Shown piece after piece: positions 10,152 through 19,787 of a DNA stretch of 64,000 nucleotides. The DNA comes from Jannaschia formosa (lineage in GTDB: Bacteria; Pseudomonadota; Alphaproteobacteria; Rhodobacterales; Rhodobacteraceae): contig NZ_QPLJ01000003.1 in assembly GCF_003340555.1 (NCBI RefSeq), positions 1-64,000 on the forward strand, written 5' to 3'. The first letter of the stretch is position 1, and every line of letters starts with the position of its first letter. The position numbers were made by a program, and so were the translations under genes. The notes under the pieces were generated by a model. That model had not been told where the DNA came from, made no database searches, and saw nothing but the letters and a program-made list of their open reading frames with translations.

Positions 10152-11537
10152 TCAGTAGCGGTAATGCTCGGGCTTGTAGGGGCCCTCCTGCGGCACGCCG
10201 ATATAGTCCGCCTGCTCCTTCGAGATCTGCGTCAGCTTCACGCCGATCCGGCCCAGATGCAGCCGCGCGACCTTCTCGTCGAGATGCTTGGGCAGGATGT
10301 AGACGCCGGGCGCATACTCGTCGCCCTTCTGCCAGAGCTCCATCTGCGCCAGCACCTGGTTGGTGAAGCTGGCCGACATCACGAAGGACGGGTGCCCCGT
10401 CGCGTTCCCGAGGTTCAGAAGACGCCCCTCGGACAGGAGGATGATGCGATTGCCCGAGGGCATCTCGATCATGTCGACCTGTTCCTTGATGTTCGTCCAC
10501 TTGTGGTTCTTCAGGCTGGCGACCTGGATCTCGTTGTCGAAATGGCCGATGTTGCCGACGATCGCCATGTCCTTCATCTCGCGCATGTGCTCGATGCGGA
10601 TGACGTCCTTGTTGCCGGTGGTGGTGACGAAGATGTCGGCGGTCTTGACCACGTCCTCCAGCACGGTGACCTGAAAGCCGTCCATCGCGGCCTGCAGCGC
10701 GCAGATCGGGTCGACCTCGGTGACGATGACCCGCGCGCCCGCGCCCGCCAGCGACGCGGCCGATCCCTTGCCGACGTCGCCATAGCCCATCACGACCGCG
10801 ACCTTGCCGGCCATCATGGTGTCGGTGGCGCGGCGGATGCCGTCGACCAGCGATTCCTTGCAGCCGTACTTGTTGTCGAACTTCGACTTGGTGACGGAAT
10901 CGTTCACGTTGATCGCCGGGAAGGGCAGCAGCCCCTTCTTGTGCAGTTCATAGAGCCGGTGGACGCCGGTCGTCGTCTCTTCCGAGACGCCCCGGATCTG
11001 GTCGCGCGTCTTCGTGAACCAGCCCGGGCTCTCCTTCATGCGCTTCCGGATCTGCGCCTTGATGACCTCTTCCTCCTCGGAGGTCGGCACGGCCAGCACG
11101 TCCTCGCCCGCCTCCATCCGCGCGCCGAGCAGGACATAGAGCGTCGCGTCCCCGCCATCGTCGAGGATCATGTTCGGGCCGTCGGGGAACTGGAACGAGC
11201 GGTCGAGATAGTCCCAGTGCTCCTCCAGCGACTGGCCCTTGATCGCGAAGACCGGCGTGCCGCCCGCGGCGATGGCGGCGGCGGCATGGTCCTGGGTCGA
11301 GAAGATGTTGCACGACGCCCAGCGCACGTCGGCGCCCAGCGCGTTCAGCGTCTCGATCAGGACGGCGGTCTGGATCGTCATGTGCAGCGAGCCGACGATG
11401 CGCGCGCCCTTCAGCGGCTGCGCCTCGCCATATTCGGAGCGCAGCGCCATCAGCCCCGGCATCTCCGTCTCGGCAATGTCCAGTTCCTTGCGGCCATAGC
11501 CGGCGAGGTCGATATTCTTGACGACGTAGTCCTTCAT
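10152..11537 (-). CDS. ahcY: Adenosylhomocysteinase
   Basis: This enzyme hydrolyses S-adenosylhomocysteine to adenosine and homocysteine in the activated methyl cycle, using bound NAD. The 461-residue product shows the substrate-domain motif [14 protein letters not shown], the NAD-binding glycine motif [11 protein letters not shown], and the conserved C-terminus ending in KPEHYRY. The ATG at 11537 (MKDYVVKN) is preferred over an upstream in-frame codon; GCAGGAGCG lies just before it. The leader was examined for an SAH or SAM riboswitch and no clear match was found. Confidence 0.98.
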   Translation of the reverse strand: MKDYVVKNIDLAGYGRKELDIAETEMPGLMALRSEYGEAQPLKGARIVGSLHMTIQTAVLIETLNALGADVRWASCNIFSTQDHAAAAIAAGGTPVFAIKGQSLEEHWDYLDRSFQFPDGPNMILDDGGDATLYVLLGARMEAGEDVLAVPTSEEEEVIKAQIRKRMKESPGWFTKTRDQIRGVSEETTTGVHRLYELHKKGLLPFPAINVNDSVTKSKFDNKYGCKESLVDGIRRATDTMMAGKVAVVMGYGDVGKGSAASLAGAGARVIVTEVDPICALQAAMDGFQVTVLEDVVKTADIFVTTTGNKDVIRIEHMREMKDMAIVGNIGHFDNEIQVASLKNHKWTNIKEQVDMIEMPSGNRIILLSEGRLLNLGNATGHPSFVMSASFTNQVLAQMELWQKGDEYAPGVYILPKHLDEKVARLHLGRIGVKLTQISKEQADYIGVPQEGPYKPEHYRY

Positions 11538-11689
11538 CGCGCGCTCCTGCGAAATCTGCTTGGGGCGCGGCGTAACAGGCGACCGCCGGCGCTTCAATGC
11601 GGCCGGGTGCAGCGGGACGGGCTGTCAGGCAGGGGTGTTCGGGTCGGTCGACCTTCCCGGGGCGCAGGCTCCGCCCCGGGTGTGCGTCT

Positions 11690-11998
11690 TCAGGACTCGA
11701 CGCCCTTGACGATGTGCCGCTCCAGCTGCGGCCGCCAGTCGGTGCCCGCCGCCATCACGCAGGAGATGCCGTTGGGCCGCGTCAGCAGGATCGTCCAGGT
11801 GCCCTGCTCGGCCGAGGTCCAGACCTCGTAGACGGCGCTGTCGCTCTGCAGGCCGCCGCCCGAGAAGTTCTCGCCATAGGTGTCGAGCAGCTTCTCCACG
11901 ATCCTCTCGCGCGGGGCGCAGGACAGGCCCTGCGCCTGGGCGAGGCCGGGGGTGAGGAGCATCGCCGCGGCGATGAGGGTTGGGATCGTCGTCTTCAT
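11690..11998 (-). CDS. Small exported two-cysteine protein
   Basis: This 102-residue protein has a clear signal peptide (cleavage after AQAQ, residue 23) and a mature domain of about 80 residues with two cysteines (LSC and ISCVMA). It belongs to an unnamed family with a second member in this window at 30894-31223. The shared pattern is C-x-PRE-x(2)-VE-x-L, then GTWT, then a C followed by a hydrophobic stretch and AxGxxW. The function is unknown. The two cysteines probably form a periplasmic disulfide. It lies alone between ahcY and the divergent HD gene. Confidence 0.75.
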   Translation of the reverse strand: MKTTIPTLIAAAMLLTPGLAQAQGLSCAPRERIVEKLLDTYGENFSGGGLQSDSAVYEVWTSAEQGTWTILLTRPNGISCVMAAGTDWRPQLERHIVKGVES

Positions 11999-12120
11999 TC
12001 CGGTCTTCCTCCGGTGATTGAGGGCGCCGTGGCACCGTTATCCCTCGCCTCCCTCTAAATCCTTACCCCCGGGCCGCCGATTTGGTTGCATCACGGCTTC
12101 GCCAGCGGCAGGCATCGGCC

Positions 12121-12717
12121 ATGGCACGGATGCGCGCATGGCAGAGGATGCTGTCGGGCCGCAGGCTCGACCTGCTGGACCCGACGCCCATGGATATCGA
12201 GATCGCGGACATCGCCCACGGTCTCGCCTTCGTCGCGCGCTGGAACGGCCAGACCCTTGGCGACTGGCCCTATTCCGTCGCCGAGCATTCGCTGCTCGTG
12301 GTCGACATCCTGGACCGGCTCGGCCCCTCCACGCCGGCGGAGCGGCTGGCGGCGCTGCTGCACGACGCCCCGGAATACGTGATCGGCGACATGATCTCGC
12401 CCGTAAAATCGGCGGTCGGGCCCGATTACGAGGCGCTCGACGAACGGCTGCAGACCGCGATCAACCTCCGCTTCGGTCTTCCGGCGGCGACGCCGCAGCG
12501 GCTCAAGCGGCGCATCAAGAAGGCCGACCGGATCTCGGCCTGGCTTGAGGCGACGCAGATCGCAGGCTTCACCGAGGCCGAGGCCGACCGCTATTTCGGC
12601 CGCCCCAACCTGGCCTCGCTGCGCGGCCTCGGCGTCACGCTGCGCCCCCCGGCCGAGGCGCGGGCGGCCTTCCTCGACCGCCACGCCACCCTCTCGGCCG
12701 AACGGGACGCCGCATGA
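12121..12717 (+). CDS. HD domain phosphohydrolase, YfbR-like
   Basis: This 198-residue soluble protein has the HD metal-binding signature (VAEHSLLVVDIL, then LLHDAPEYVIGDM), resembling YfbR-type 5'-deoxynucleotidases. Such enzymes dephosphorylate nucleoside monophosphates, but the substrate here is inferred only from the fold. An ATG at 12121 is preceded by GGCAGG; another at 12130 is also possible. The 3' end overlaps the start of the downstream GNAT gene by four bases (ATGA), so the two are translationally coupled. Confidence 0.82.
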   Translation: MARMRAWQRMLSGRRLDLLDPTPMDIEIADIAHGLAFVARWNGQTLGDWPYSVAEHSLLVVDILDRLGPSTPAERLAALLHDAPEYVIGDMISPVKSAVGPDYEALDERLQTAINLRFGLPAATPQRLKRRIKKADRISAWLEATQIAGFTEAEADRYFGRPNLASLRGLGVTLRPPAEARAAFLDRHATLSAERDAA

Positions 12718-13163
12718 CCCGCCTCCATGTCCGCCCGGCGCGCCCCTTCGACGCGGGCGCGATGGCGACGCTGCTCAACGCGATCATCGCCCAGGGCGGC
12801 ACGACAGCGATGACCGAGCCGGTGACCGGCGCGGACCTGCGCGACTGGATGCAGGAGGCCGATATCTGGCACGTGGCCGAAAGCGACGGCGAGATCCTCG
12901 GCTTCCAGTGGATCGGGCGCCATCCGGGCCTGCCCGAGGACGCCTGCGACATCGCCACCTTCGTGGCGCTCGGCTCGCACGGGCTGGGCGTCGGCAGCCG
13001 CCTGTTCGACGCCACCCGCGCGGCGGCGAAGGCGGCGGGCTTCGCCTGGATCGCTGCGCGGATCGCGCCCGGGAACGAGGGCGGGCAGGCCTACTACCGC
13101 TCGCGCGGCTTCGAGGATTGGCTCCGGACCGGGGACAAGGTCATCAAGCGCTTCGACCTCTGA
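12714..13163 (+). CDS. GNAT family N-acetyltransferase
   Basis: This 149-residue enzyme of the GNAT superfamily transfers an acetyl group from acetyl-CoA to an unidentified amine. Typical elements are the N-terminal RPARPFDAGAMATLLN strand-helix, the acetyl-CoA loop SHGLGVGSRLFDA, and the late NEGGQAYYRSRGF motif. It overlaps the HD gene by ATGA. The acceptor cannot be predicted. Confidence 0.85.
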   Translation: MTRLHVRPARPFDAGAMATLLNAIIAQGGTTAMTEPVTGADLRDWMQEADIWHVAESDGEILGFQWIGRHPGLPEDACDIATFVALGSHGLGVGSRLFDATRAAAKAAGFAWIAARIAPGNEGGQAYYRSRGFEDWLRTGDKVIKRFDL

Positions 13164-13413
13164 CGCCGGACCCGCGACCCGGGGCACGCGGCCCTGGCGC
13201 CAGCTTCGCCGGAACGATCTCCGGCGCCCCCCCCGCCCGTGGCGCCGGCCCCATCGCTTCCAGAACGCGCCGCCATGTGAGAAAGGGCAGCGAAGCCTCC
13301 GTCGACTCCCCTCCCGGGCCGACGCTTTTGCAAACCATCCGGAGCAATCCGGCAAGACATGTGCAGAAATCGCGTATGACCCAGATCACCCCTTCGTCAC
13401 CCGTGGATCACCC

Positions 13414-14100
13414 ATGAGAATCGCCGCCTGGTCCGGCCCCCGGAACCTCTCGACCGCGATGATGTATTCCTTCGGCAACCGGCCCGATTGCGACGTCATG
13501 GACGAGCCCTTCTACGCCGCCTTCCTCGCCCGCACCGGCCTTCCCCACCCGATGCGCGAGGCGGTCCTGGCTTCCCAGCCGACCGAGCCCGAGGCGGTCG
13601 CCGCGCTCTGCGCGCAGGAGGGGAATCCCCATGTCTATCAGAAGCATATGGCCCAGCACATGGACGGCATGCCGCTCGGCTGGGCCGAGGGCTGCGCCCA
13701 TGTCCACCTGATCCGCCACCCCGCCCGCGTCATCGCCAGCTTCCGCGAAAAGCACGACGCGCTGAGCGAGGAGGCGATCGCCTTCGCCGGGCAGGCCACG
13801 CTCTACGACCGGCTCGGCGGCATCGTGGTCGACACCGAGGACCTGCGCCGCAACCCACGGGCGATGCTGCAGAAACTCTGCGCCGAGATCGGGCTCCCCT
13901 GGTCAGAGGCGATGCTTTCCTGGCCCGCCGGAGGGCATCAGAAGGACGGCGTCTGGGCCGCCCACTGGTACGGCGCCGTCCACCGCTCCACCGGCTTCGC
14001 CGGCCCCGAGGGCCCCATGCCGGAGGTCGACACGCCCGACCTCCTCCGCGCCGCCCTGCCCTTCTACGAGGCCCTGCGCAGCCGCGCCTTGCGGGTCTGA
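13414..14100 (+). CDS. Sulfotransferase-like family protein
   Basis: This 228-residue protein has a sulfotransferase-type P-loop near the N-terminus (WSGPRNLSTAMMYSF) that would bind the 5'-phosphosulfate of PAPS, and a second motif around VHLIRHPARVIASF resembling the 3'-phosphate binding region. Homologues are frequent in Rhodobacterales, where acceptors are unknown. About 250 nt of sequence without recognisable genes precede it. It converges with the ABC transporter gene on the other strand. Confidence 0.75.
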   Translation: MRIAAWSGPRNLSTAMMYSFGNRPDCDVMDEPFYAAFLARTGLPHPMREAVLASQPTEPEAVAALCAQEGNPHVYQKHMAQHMDGMPLGWAEGCAHVHLIRHPARVIASFREKHDALSEEAIAFAGQATLYDRLGGIVVDTEDLRRNPRAMLQKLCAEIGLPWSEAMLSWPAGGHQKDGVWAAHWYGAVHRSTGFAGPEGPMPEVDTPDLLRAALPFYEALRSRALRV

Positions 14101-14121
14101 AACACCAGATATGCCACGGGG

Positions 14122-15858
14122 TTAGGACGCCTCGTCCCGAACCTGCATCCCGTGCAGCTGCGCGTAGATTCCGTCGCGCGCCAGCAGTTCCTCATGCGTC
14201 CCCCGCTCGACCACGCGCCCCTTGTCGAGCACGACGATCTGGTCCGCGTCCTGCACCGTCGACAGCCGATGCGCGATCACCAGCGTCGTCCGGTTCGTCG
14301 ACAGCGCCGCCAGCGCCTCCTGCACCAGCTTCTCGGACTTCGTGTCCAGCGCGCTCGTCGCCTCGTCCAGAAGCAGGATCGGCGTGTCCCGCAACAGCGC
14401 CCGCGCAATGGCCACCCGCTGGCGCTGCCCGCCCGACAGGTTGGCGCCGCGCGGGCCTGCAGGCGACTCGAGGCCGGCGGGCAGATCGGCAAGAAAATCC
14501 GTGACATGGGCCGCGTCGAGCGCGGCCTGCAACCGCGCCTCGGGCACCTCGCGGCCCAGCGTCAGGTTCTCGCGCAGCGTCTCGTCGAAGAGCAGCGTGT
14601 CCTGGCTGACGACCGAGAACAGCGCCCGCAGGTCGGCCAGCTTGCGGTCGCGGATGTCGCGCCCGCCGATGGTCACGCGCCCGGAGGACGGGTCGACAAG
14701 GCGGGTCAGCACGTTGAAAAGCGTCGACTTTCCCGCCCCCGACAACCCGACCAGCGCCGTCGTGGTCCCCTGCGGCACCTCGAAGCTGACCCCGCGCAGC
14801 ACCGGGTTGTCGCCGTAGGACAGCGCCACGTCCTCGAAGACGATCCCGACCTCCCCGGTCTCGGCGACGGACGCGGGAGGCTCGAGGATCGTCGGCACGG
14901 TGTCGCGCAGGGCATAGATCCGCTCCAGCGAGGCCATCATCGTCTGCCAGCTGCCCGACAGGTCGGCCAGCCGCCGCAACGGCTGGAAGGCCAGCGCCAT
15001 GGCGGTGAAGAAGGACATGAACTCGCCGATGGTCTTCTCGCCCGCGATGATCTGCGGCCCGCCATACATCAGCACCGCGAAGAACCCGGCCCCGACCGAG
15101 AAGTCGACCAGCGCCGGCACCGTCGCCTGCCCGGCCCGGGCGCGCACCGTGGCACGGACCATGGCCTCGGTCGAGGCGCGGAAGCGGCCTTCCTGGTAGG
15201 CTTCCATCGCGTTCAGCTTGATCGGCGCGATGCCGTGGAAGATCTCGTCCAGCCGCGTCGTCCGCCGCCCGGCGATGTCGCGCAAGGCGGTGGACTTCTT
15301 GCGGATGTAGCGCTGCACGATCAGGCTGGGCAGCACCAGCAGCGGCGCGCCGACGATGGCGATCAGCGTCCAGAGCGGATCGACCAGCACCGCCACCACC
15401 GTCAGCGAGACCAGCCCCACGAAGTCCCGCCCCGCCGAGGTCAGGATCCCGGTCCACATCAGCTGGATCGCCTGCACGTCGCCCTGCACCCGCTCGATCA
15501 ACTGGCCGGGCGAGTTGACGGCGTAATAGGCGCTGTCGAGCCGGAGGACGTGGCCCAGCAGGTCCTGCTGCAACCGCGCCGAGGCGTCGAAGGACACGCG
15601 CGTCATGATGATCCGGTGCGCCACGCTGACCACGCCGCGCAGCGCGAAGAGGCCGAAGATGGCAAGGCCGACCAGCGCGACCAGATCGGACCGGCCCTGC
15701 ACGAAGACCACGTCGAACATAGGCTCGAGCATGTAGGCCAGTGCGCCGACGCTGCTGCCCTCGATCGCCATCAGCAGCGCGGCGAGCAGGATCCAGGGCC
15801 AGTGCCGCCGGAGATAGCCCGTCCAGAGGCGGGCGAAGGGATGGCGGGGTCTGGTCAC
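14122..15858 (-). CDS. ABC transporter, fused permease and ATPase, MsbA-like
   Basis: This is a half-size ABC exporter of 578 residues: six transmembrane helices (about 15-310) and a nucleotide-binding domain with Walker A GLSGAGKST, signature LSGGQRQRV and Walker B ILLLDEATSALD. The overall form resembles MsbA-type lipid A or lipid-linked exporters. The substrate is not determinable, because fused exporters of this class also move peptides and drugs. It starts with MTRPRHPFARLWTGYLRRHW. No partner gene is adjacent. Confidence 0.9.
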   Translation of the reverse strand: MTRPRHPFARLWTGYLRRHWPWILLAALLMAIEGSSVGALAYMLEPMFDVVFVQGRSDLVALVGLAIFGLFALRGVVSVAHRIIMTRVSFDASARLQQDLLGHVLRLDSAYYAVNSPGQLIERVQGDVQAIQLMWTGILTSAGRDFVGLVSLTVVAVLVDPLWTLIAIVGAPLLVLPSLIVQRYIRKKSTALRDIAGRRTTRLDEIFHGIAPIKLNAMEAYQEGRFRASTEAMVRATVRARAGQATVPALVDFSVGAGFFAVLMYGGPQIIAGEKTIGEFMSFFTAMALAFQPLRRLADLSGSWQTMMASLERIYALRDTVPTILEPPASVAETGEVGIVFEDVALSYGDNPVLRGVSFEVPQGTTTALVGLSGAGKSTLFNVLTRLVDPSSGRVTIGGRDIRDRKLADLRALFSVVSQDTLLFDETLRENLTLGREVPEARLQAALDAAHVTDFLADLPAGLESPAGPRGANLSGGQRQRVAIARALLRDTPILLLDEATSALDTKSEKLVQEALAALSTNRTTLVIAHRLSTVQDADQIVVLDKGRVVERGTHEELLARDGIYAQLHGMQVRDEAS

Positions 15859-16009
15859 GGCGCGGGCTTAGACCATCGGGCGCCCGTGCGGCAATGGCCG
15901 CCGCCGCCCCCGCAGGCGTGATCCCGCGCGGGGCGACAGGGAGGCGTTTCCCCGCGCGGCCGGCCCGCCTGCCGGCCGTCGCGGCGAGGGCCCCGCTCTC
16001 GCCTGAAGG

Positions 16010-17248
16010 TCAGGGGCTGGCGGGAGGGTCGCTCCGGACCTTCGCCCTCATCTCGCGGTCGCGCGGGGTCAGGCCGTAGGGGGCGGCCAGGGTCCAGACG
16101 TGGTCCGGCACCATGTGGCGCAACCGGTTCGGCGCGGCACGGCGCAGATGCAGGATCGTTTCGACGGCCTTCATCTCCAGCCGGGCGCGGGCGAACTCCA
16201 TGCCCCGCGGCCCGATCCTCGGCTGAAGCCAGGCCACCACGGGCCGCAACCAGCCGGGCATCCGCCGCAACGGCAGCCCGCCCGCCGCCCGCTCGGTATT
16301 GGCGGCGAAGCCCTTCACCGCCGAAGCGCGTCTGCCTCGCGTGGTCAGGCCGGTCAGCGCGACCCGGTCGCCGAGCCCATCCAGCATCTCGGCCCCCCGC
16401 GCGTTGCGCACGATCAGCCACTGCGCCCCGTCGCCGCCCATGTAGCCCACGGTCACGTCGGCCAGACGGTTGGTGTAGTCGGTGCAGGTCCGGCAGGTCA
16501 GCGGGAAGAAGTCGCGCGGCAGGTCCGAGAGCGGCAGCTTGAGGAACGGGATCAGCCGGACGGCCCCGTCGTCGAAGCGCATCTCGACGCGGTAGTCTGC
16601 GCGGAACTCCAGATAGGTTACGCGGTCCGGGCGGTCGGTCAGCCGGGAGAGGAAGGCGTGGAAATTGGCGGTGGTCGTGTTGTCGGAACAGGGCGTGCCG
16701 ATGACATAGAGCCGCTCCAGCCCCAGCTCCGCCTCGATGGCGCGCAGGGCGTGGACCTGGCAGGGGATGCCGACGATGCCGATGCGGGTATGGCCCTGGG
16801 CGATGGCCGGCTCCAGCAGGGCCAGCAGCGGGGCATAGCCCATCCGCATCCCGCGAACCCGCGCCATGTCGGCGGGATCGGTGACGATGACGGGGACGGG
16901 CCGGAACGGATCGTCCGGCGCGGGCGCCAGCGTCAGCACCGCAGTCACGGTCCCGCGCTCCAGCAGATCGGCGGCGAGCGCGGTGGTGATGCCGGTCCAC
17001 TGCGCGCCGGGCGCCGGATCGCGCAGCGCCGCGCGATGCATCGCGACGACATGGCCGAAATGCGGGTCGGCGCCCGCCGCCCCGTGGGTCGCGAGTTCGG
17101 AGGCGGGGTAGTCCGGCACGGTGAACTGGCAGGCTGTGCCGCAGCGCGGCGCCAGCTTCATCCGCGACAGACCGCAATCGGTGCACATGTCGCCGCGCAG
17201 GGCGGCCTTCGGCAGGATCGGCGCGTCGAGGGGCTGAGTGTCACGCAT
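16010..17248 (-). CDS. Coenzyme F420 hydrogenase beta-family reductase, BciB-like
   Basis: This 412-residue protein belongs to the FrhB/BciB/HCAR family of flavin and Fe-S reductases. Cysteine motifs are MCTDCGL and CGTACQF near the N-terminus, GIPCQVHALR and GTPCSDN in the middle, and CRTCTDYTN. The C-terminal part (RIGPRGMEFAR and following) resembles BciB, the ferredoxin-dependent 8-vinyl reductase of bacteriochlorophyll synthesis, as far as it can be recalled. A TGT-N12-ACA palindrome of the PpsR/CrtJ type overlaps its start codon. No other photosynthesis gene is in the window, so this role is a hypothesis. Confidence 0.7.
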   Translation of the reverse strand: MRDTQPLDAPILPKAALRGDMCTDCGLSRMKLAPRCGTACQFTVPDYPASELATHGAAGADPHFGHVVAMHRAALRDPAPGAQWTGITTALAADLLERGTVTAVLTLAPAPDDPFRPVPVIVTDPADMARVRGMRMGYAPLLALLEPAIAQGHTRIGIVGIPCQVHALRAIEAELGLERLYVIGTPCSDNTTTANFHAFLSRLTDRPDRVTYLEFRADYRVEMRFDDGAVRLIPFLKLPLSDLPRDFFPLTCRTCTDYTNRLADVTVGYMGGDGAQWLIVRNARGAEMLDGLGDRVALTGLTTRGRRASAVKGFAANTERAAGGLPLRRMPGWLRPVVAWLQPRIGPRGMEFARARLEMKAVETILHLRRAAPNRLRHMVPDHVWTLAAPYGLTPRDREMRAKVRSDPPASP

Positions 17249-17258
17249 GGTTGACACT
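17237..17258. promoter_or_regulatory. PpsR/CrtJ-like palindrome at the divergent promoter
   Basis: AGTGTCA-N8-TGACACT is a perfect 7-bp inverted repeat that fits TGT-N12-ACA, the PpsR/CrtJ recognition pattern. It covers the start codon of the BciB-like gene, and its right half forms a TTGACA -35-like hexamer facing the MFS gene. Confidence 0.45.
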
Positions 17259-17348
17259 TTGCGCCCCGCGCACGGACCTGTCCAGTGCCCGCGTCGGACC
17301 TTGTGCGCTCCGCCGCCCCATGCCACCGGAGCGGCCGGAGGAGAACCG

Positions 17349-18509
17349 ATGAAAGCCGGACTGACTGCCCTGACGCTGGCCTATGTGCTCAGCCAATTCT
17401 ACCGCGCGTTCCTCGCGGTGCTCGCGCCCGAGTTGACCGCGGAGCTCGGCATTTCGCCGGCGCAGTTGAGCCGGGCCTCGGGCATCTGGTTCGTTGCCTT
17501 CGCCGCGGCGCAGATCCCCATTGGCTGGGCGCTGGACCGGATCGGGCCGCGCCGGACTGCGGCGGCGCTGCTGGGGCTTGCCGGCGGAGGCGGGGCGCTG
17601 CTGTTCGCGGGGGCACAGGCGGGCTGGCACGTCACCGCCGCGATGGCGCTGATCGGGGTCGGATGCGCGCCGGTGCTGATGGCGAGCTACTACATCTTCG
17701 CGCGCACCTTCTCGGCTGCCGTCTTCGCGACGCTGGCCTCGGTGCTGATTGGCGTGGGGTCCTTGGGCAACATCGCGGCCTCGGTTCCGCTCGGCTGGGC
17801 GGTGGAGGCGATGGGCTGGCGCGGCACGATGACAGCGCTCGCAGCCGCAACCCTCATCATCGCAGTGAGTTGCTGGCTTTTCGTCAACGATCCGAAGATC
17901 GTTCGGGACGGCCCGAAAGGGTCGCTGCTCGACGTGCTGCGCATCCCGGCGCTCTGGCCCGTCCTGGCCATGATGCTGGTGAACTACGCCCCGGCGGCGG
18001 GCATCCGCGGGCTCTGGGCCGGGCCCTATGTTGCCGAGTTCTACGGCGTGGCACTCGTCGGCACGGTCACGCTGGCGATGGGGCTGGCGATGATCCTGGG
18101 CAACTTCGTCTACGGGCCGCTCGACCGGGTGACGGGCACGCGCAAGGGGGTGGTGATGGCCGGGAATTTGCTGGGCGCTGCGGCCTGTGGGGTCCTGTGG
18201 TGGTCGCCGGTGCCGGGGCTCTGGCAGGCCGCGGCGCTCTTCGCGCTGATCGGGGCGCTGGGCTCCAGCTACGCCGTCTGCATGGCGCATGGCCGGGCCT
18301 TCGTTCCGCCGCACCTGACGGGGCGCGGGGTAACGCTGCTCAATCTCTTCTCGATCGGTGGGGTGGGCGTGATGCAGTTCGCGACCGGCCCCCTGTTCGA
18401 GGCGGCGGGTGGCGGGGTCGACGGATTCCGCACCCTGTTCGGCCTCTTCGCCCTCGCCCTGCTGGCGGGCTGCGCGATCTACGCCCTGGCGCCGGACCGG
18501 ACGGACTGA
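17349..18509 (+). CDS. MFS transporter
   Basis: This 386-residue inner-membrane permease of the major facilitator superfamily has about 12 transmembrane helices. The loop after helix 2 contains DRIGPRR (residues 57-63), matching the superfamily motif DRxGRR. The substrate cannot be predicted. The ATG at 17349 is preceded by GGAGGAG. It is divergent from the BciB-like gene and shares its regulatory region. Confidence 0.88.
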   Translation: MKAGLTALTLAYVLSQFYRAFLAVLAPELTAELGISPAQLSRASGIWFVAFAAAQIPIGWALDRIGPRRTAAALLGLAGGGGALLFAGAQAGWHVTAAMALIGVGCAPVLMASYYIFARTFSAAVFATLASVLIGVGSLGNIAASVPLGWAVEAMGWRGTMTALAAATLIIAVSCWLFVNDPKIVRDGPKGSLLDVLRIPALWPVLAMMLVNYAPAAGIRGLWAGPYVAEFYGVALVGTVTLAMGLAMILGNFVYGPLDRVTGTRKGVVMAGNLLGAAACGVLWWSPVPGLWQAAALFALIGALGSSYAVCMAHGRAFVPPHLTGRGVTLLNLFSIGGVGVMQFATGPLFEAAGGGVDGFRTLFGLFALALLAGCAIYALAPDRTD

Positions 18510-18528
18510 AGCGCGGCAGGCGGTCGCG

Positions 18529-18554
18529 GAAACCGGATCACGGGGCGGGCCGTT
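18529..18554 (+). promoter_or_regulatory. Possible EcfG-type promoter, GAAAC-N17-CGTT
   Basis: One mismatch in the -35 (GAAAC for GGAAC) and a 17-nt spacer make this weaker than the other sites in the window. The -10 is 28-31 nt before the DUF5872 start codon, the same placement as the strong sites. Confidence 0.4.
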
Positions 18555-18581
18555 GTAACGCGACTCACGACGGAGGCCCTG

Positions 18582-19226
18582 ATGGCGGATGCGCAGAAGA
18601 CCGAGCCCGAACTCTGGGAGACGGTGAAGCAGGAAATCACCGATGGCGACAAGGGCGGAGAGCCGGGCCAGTGGTCCGCGCGCAAGGCGCAGATGGCCGT
18701 CCAGGAATACAAGAAGCGCGGCGGCGGCTATGCCGAGGAGGGCCCCGACCGGAAGGAGACCAGCCTGCACGAGTGGACCGAGGAGGATTGGGGCACCAAG
18801 TCCGGCGAGGAAAGCGGCGAGACCGGCGAGCGCTACCTGCCCAGGAAGGTGCGGATGTTGCTGACCGAGGAGGAATACGCCCGCTCCACTCAGAAGAAGA
18901 AGGGCGGCGATCGCCAGTTCGTCGACCAGCCAGGCGACGTGCGCGACAAGGTCGCGCAGATCAAGAAGGACGGTCCCACGAAAGAGATGCTGATGGAGCG
19001 GGCCCGCGACCTCGACATCGCCGGCCGCAGCGACATGACGAAGGACGAACTGCTGGACGCCATCGAGGACGCCACCGACGAGAACGGGCGCGGCAAGGGG
19101 GCGAAGACGGCGCTGGAGCAGAAGACCGTGAGCGAGTTGCAGGACATGGCCCGGGAGCGCGAGATCGAGGGCCGCTCGAAGATGGACAAGGACGCGCTGG
19201 TGGAGGCGCTGGCGCAGGGAGAGTGA
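18582..19226 (+). CDS. DUF5872 and double Rho_N domain protein
   Basis: This 214-residue, highly charged soluble protein has two parts. The N-terminal half matches DUF5872 (WSARKAQMAVQEYKKRGGGY, WTEEDWGTKSG, RYLPRKVRMLL). The C-terminal half contains two Rho_N/SAP-like helical repeats (about 128-160 and 182-213) with the shared core RDLDIAGRSDMTKDEL and REREIEGRSKMDKDAL. Rho_N-type repeats bind nucleic acid, so a nucleoid or RNA-associated stress role is plausible. A weak EcfG-type promoter lies directly upstream. Confidence 0.8.
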   Translation: MADAQKTEPELWETVKQEITDGDKGGEPGQWSARKAQMAVQEYKKRGGGYAEEGPDRKETSLHEWTEEDWGTKSGEESGETGERYLPRKVRMLLTEEEYARSTQKKKGGDRQFVDQPGDVRDKVAQIKKDGPTKEMLMERARDLDIAGRSDMTKDELLDAIEDATDENGRGKGAKTALEQKTVSELQDMAREREIEGRSKMDKDALVEALAQGE

Positions 19227-19787
19227 CGCGCTCCGGGTCACGCACCCTGCCGGAGCTGGAACAGGCGCCCTGCGAGGAACGCGAGCGACGGCGCGGTGTC
19301 GAGCGCGGAGACCGGCGGGCCCGGCCGATCACGGGAGCCGCCCTCGCCGCCGGGAGAGGCACGCCTATCGCCCGGGGTGCCGCAATCAGCGGGATCGCCG
19401 TCGAGGCTATCCAGACGCGCTGGCGCTTTCACAGCGTCAGGAAGGCAGAGGGTCCCGGCCGGGGAGGCTGCCATTGGTCACGGATCAGGCTCCGGGCGGG
19501 GCGTGACCCTGCCGTTCCCGGATCACGAGCCCCCTGTGGAGGAGGTGCGAGAGATGGGCCGAGGCTCTCGGGCAGCAGGCCAACATGGGCGCCGATCCCG
19601 CCCATGTTCCGCCCCCCTCGCCCGCGCACACGAGCAGGCGCAAGATCGTGAGCCGAGCGTCATGCGTCACGCCGGCCGTGCCTCCGCCGACCCGCCGTCC
19701 GGTCCTGCAGGAACGTTGCCGCGCTTGCCCCCGCGTCCCATCGGGTATAGCCCCCGCGGCGTTTCCCACCCACCAGGAGAATTCGGA
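19227..19787. other. Gene-free stretch upstream of asd
   Basis: About 560 bp with no recognisable gene, RNA or repeat. Several frames are open on both strands because of the high GC content, but none resembles a known family. The last 15 nt carry the asd ribosome binding site. Confidence 0.5.

Noticed and set aside
11538-11640. SAH or SAM riboswitch upstream of ahcY
   Set aside because: The 100-nt leader was read on the minus strand and lacks the conserved core of either class; only ordinary GC-rich sequence was seen.
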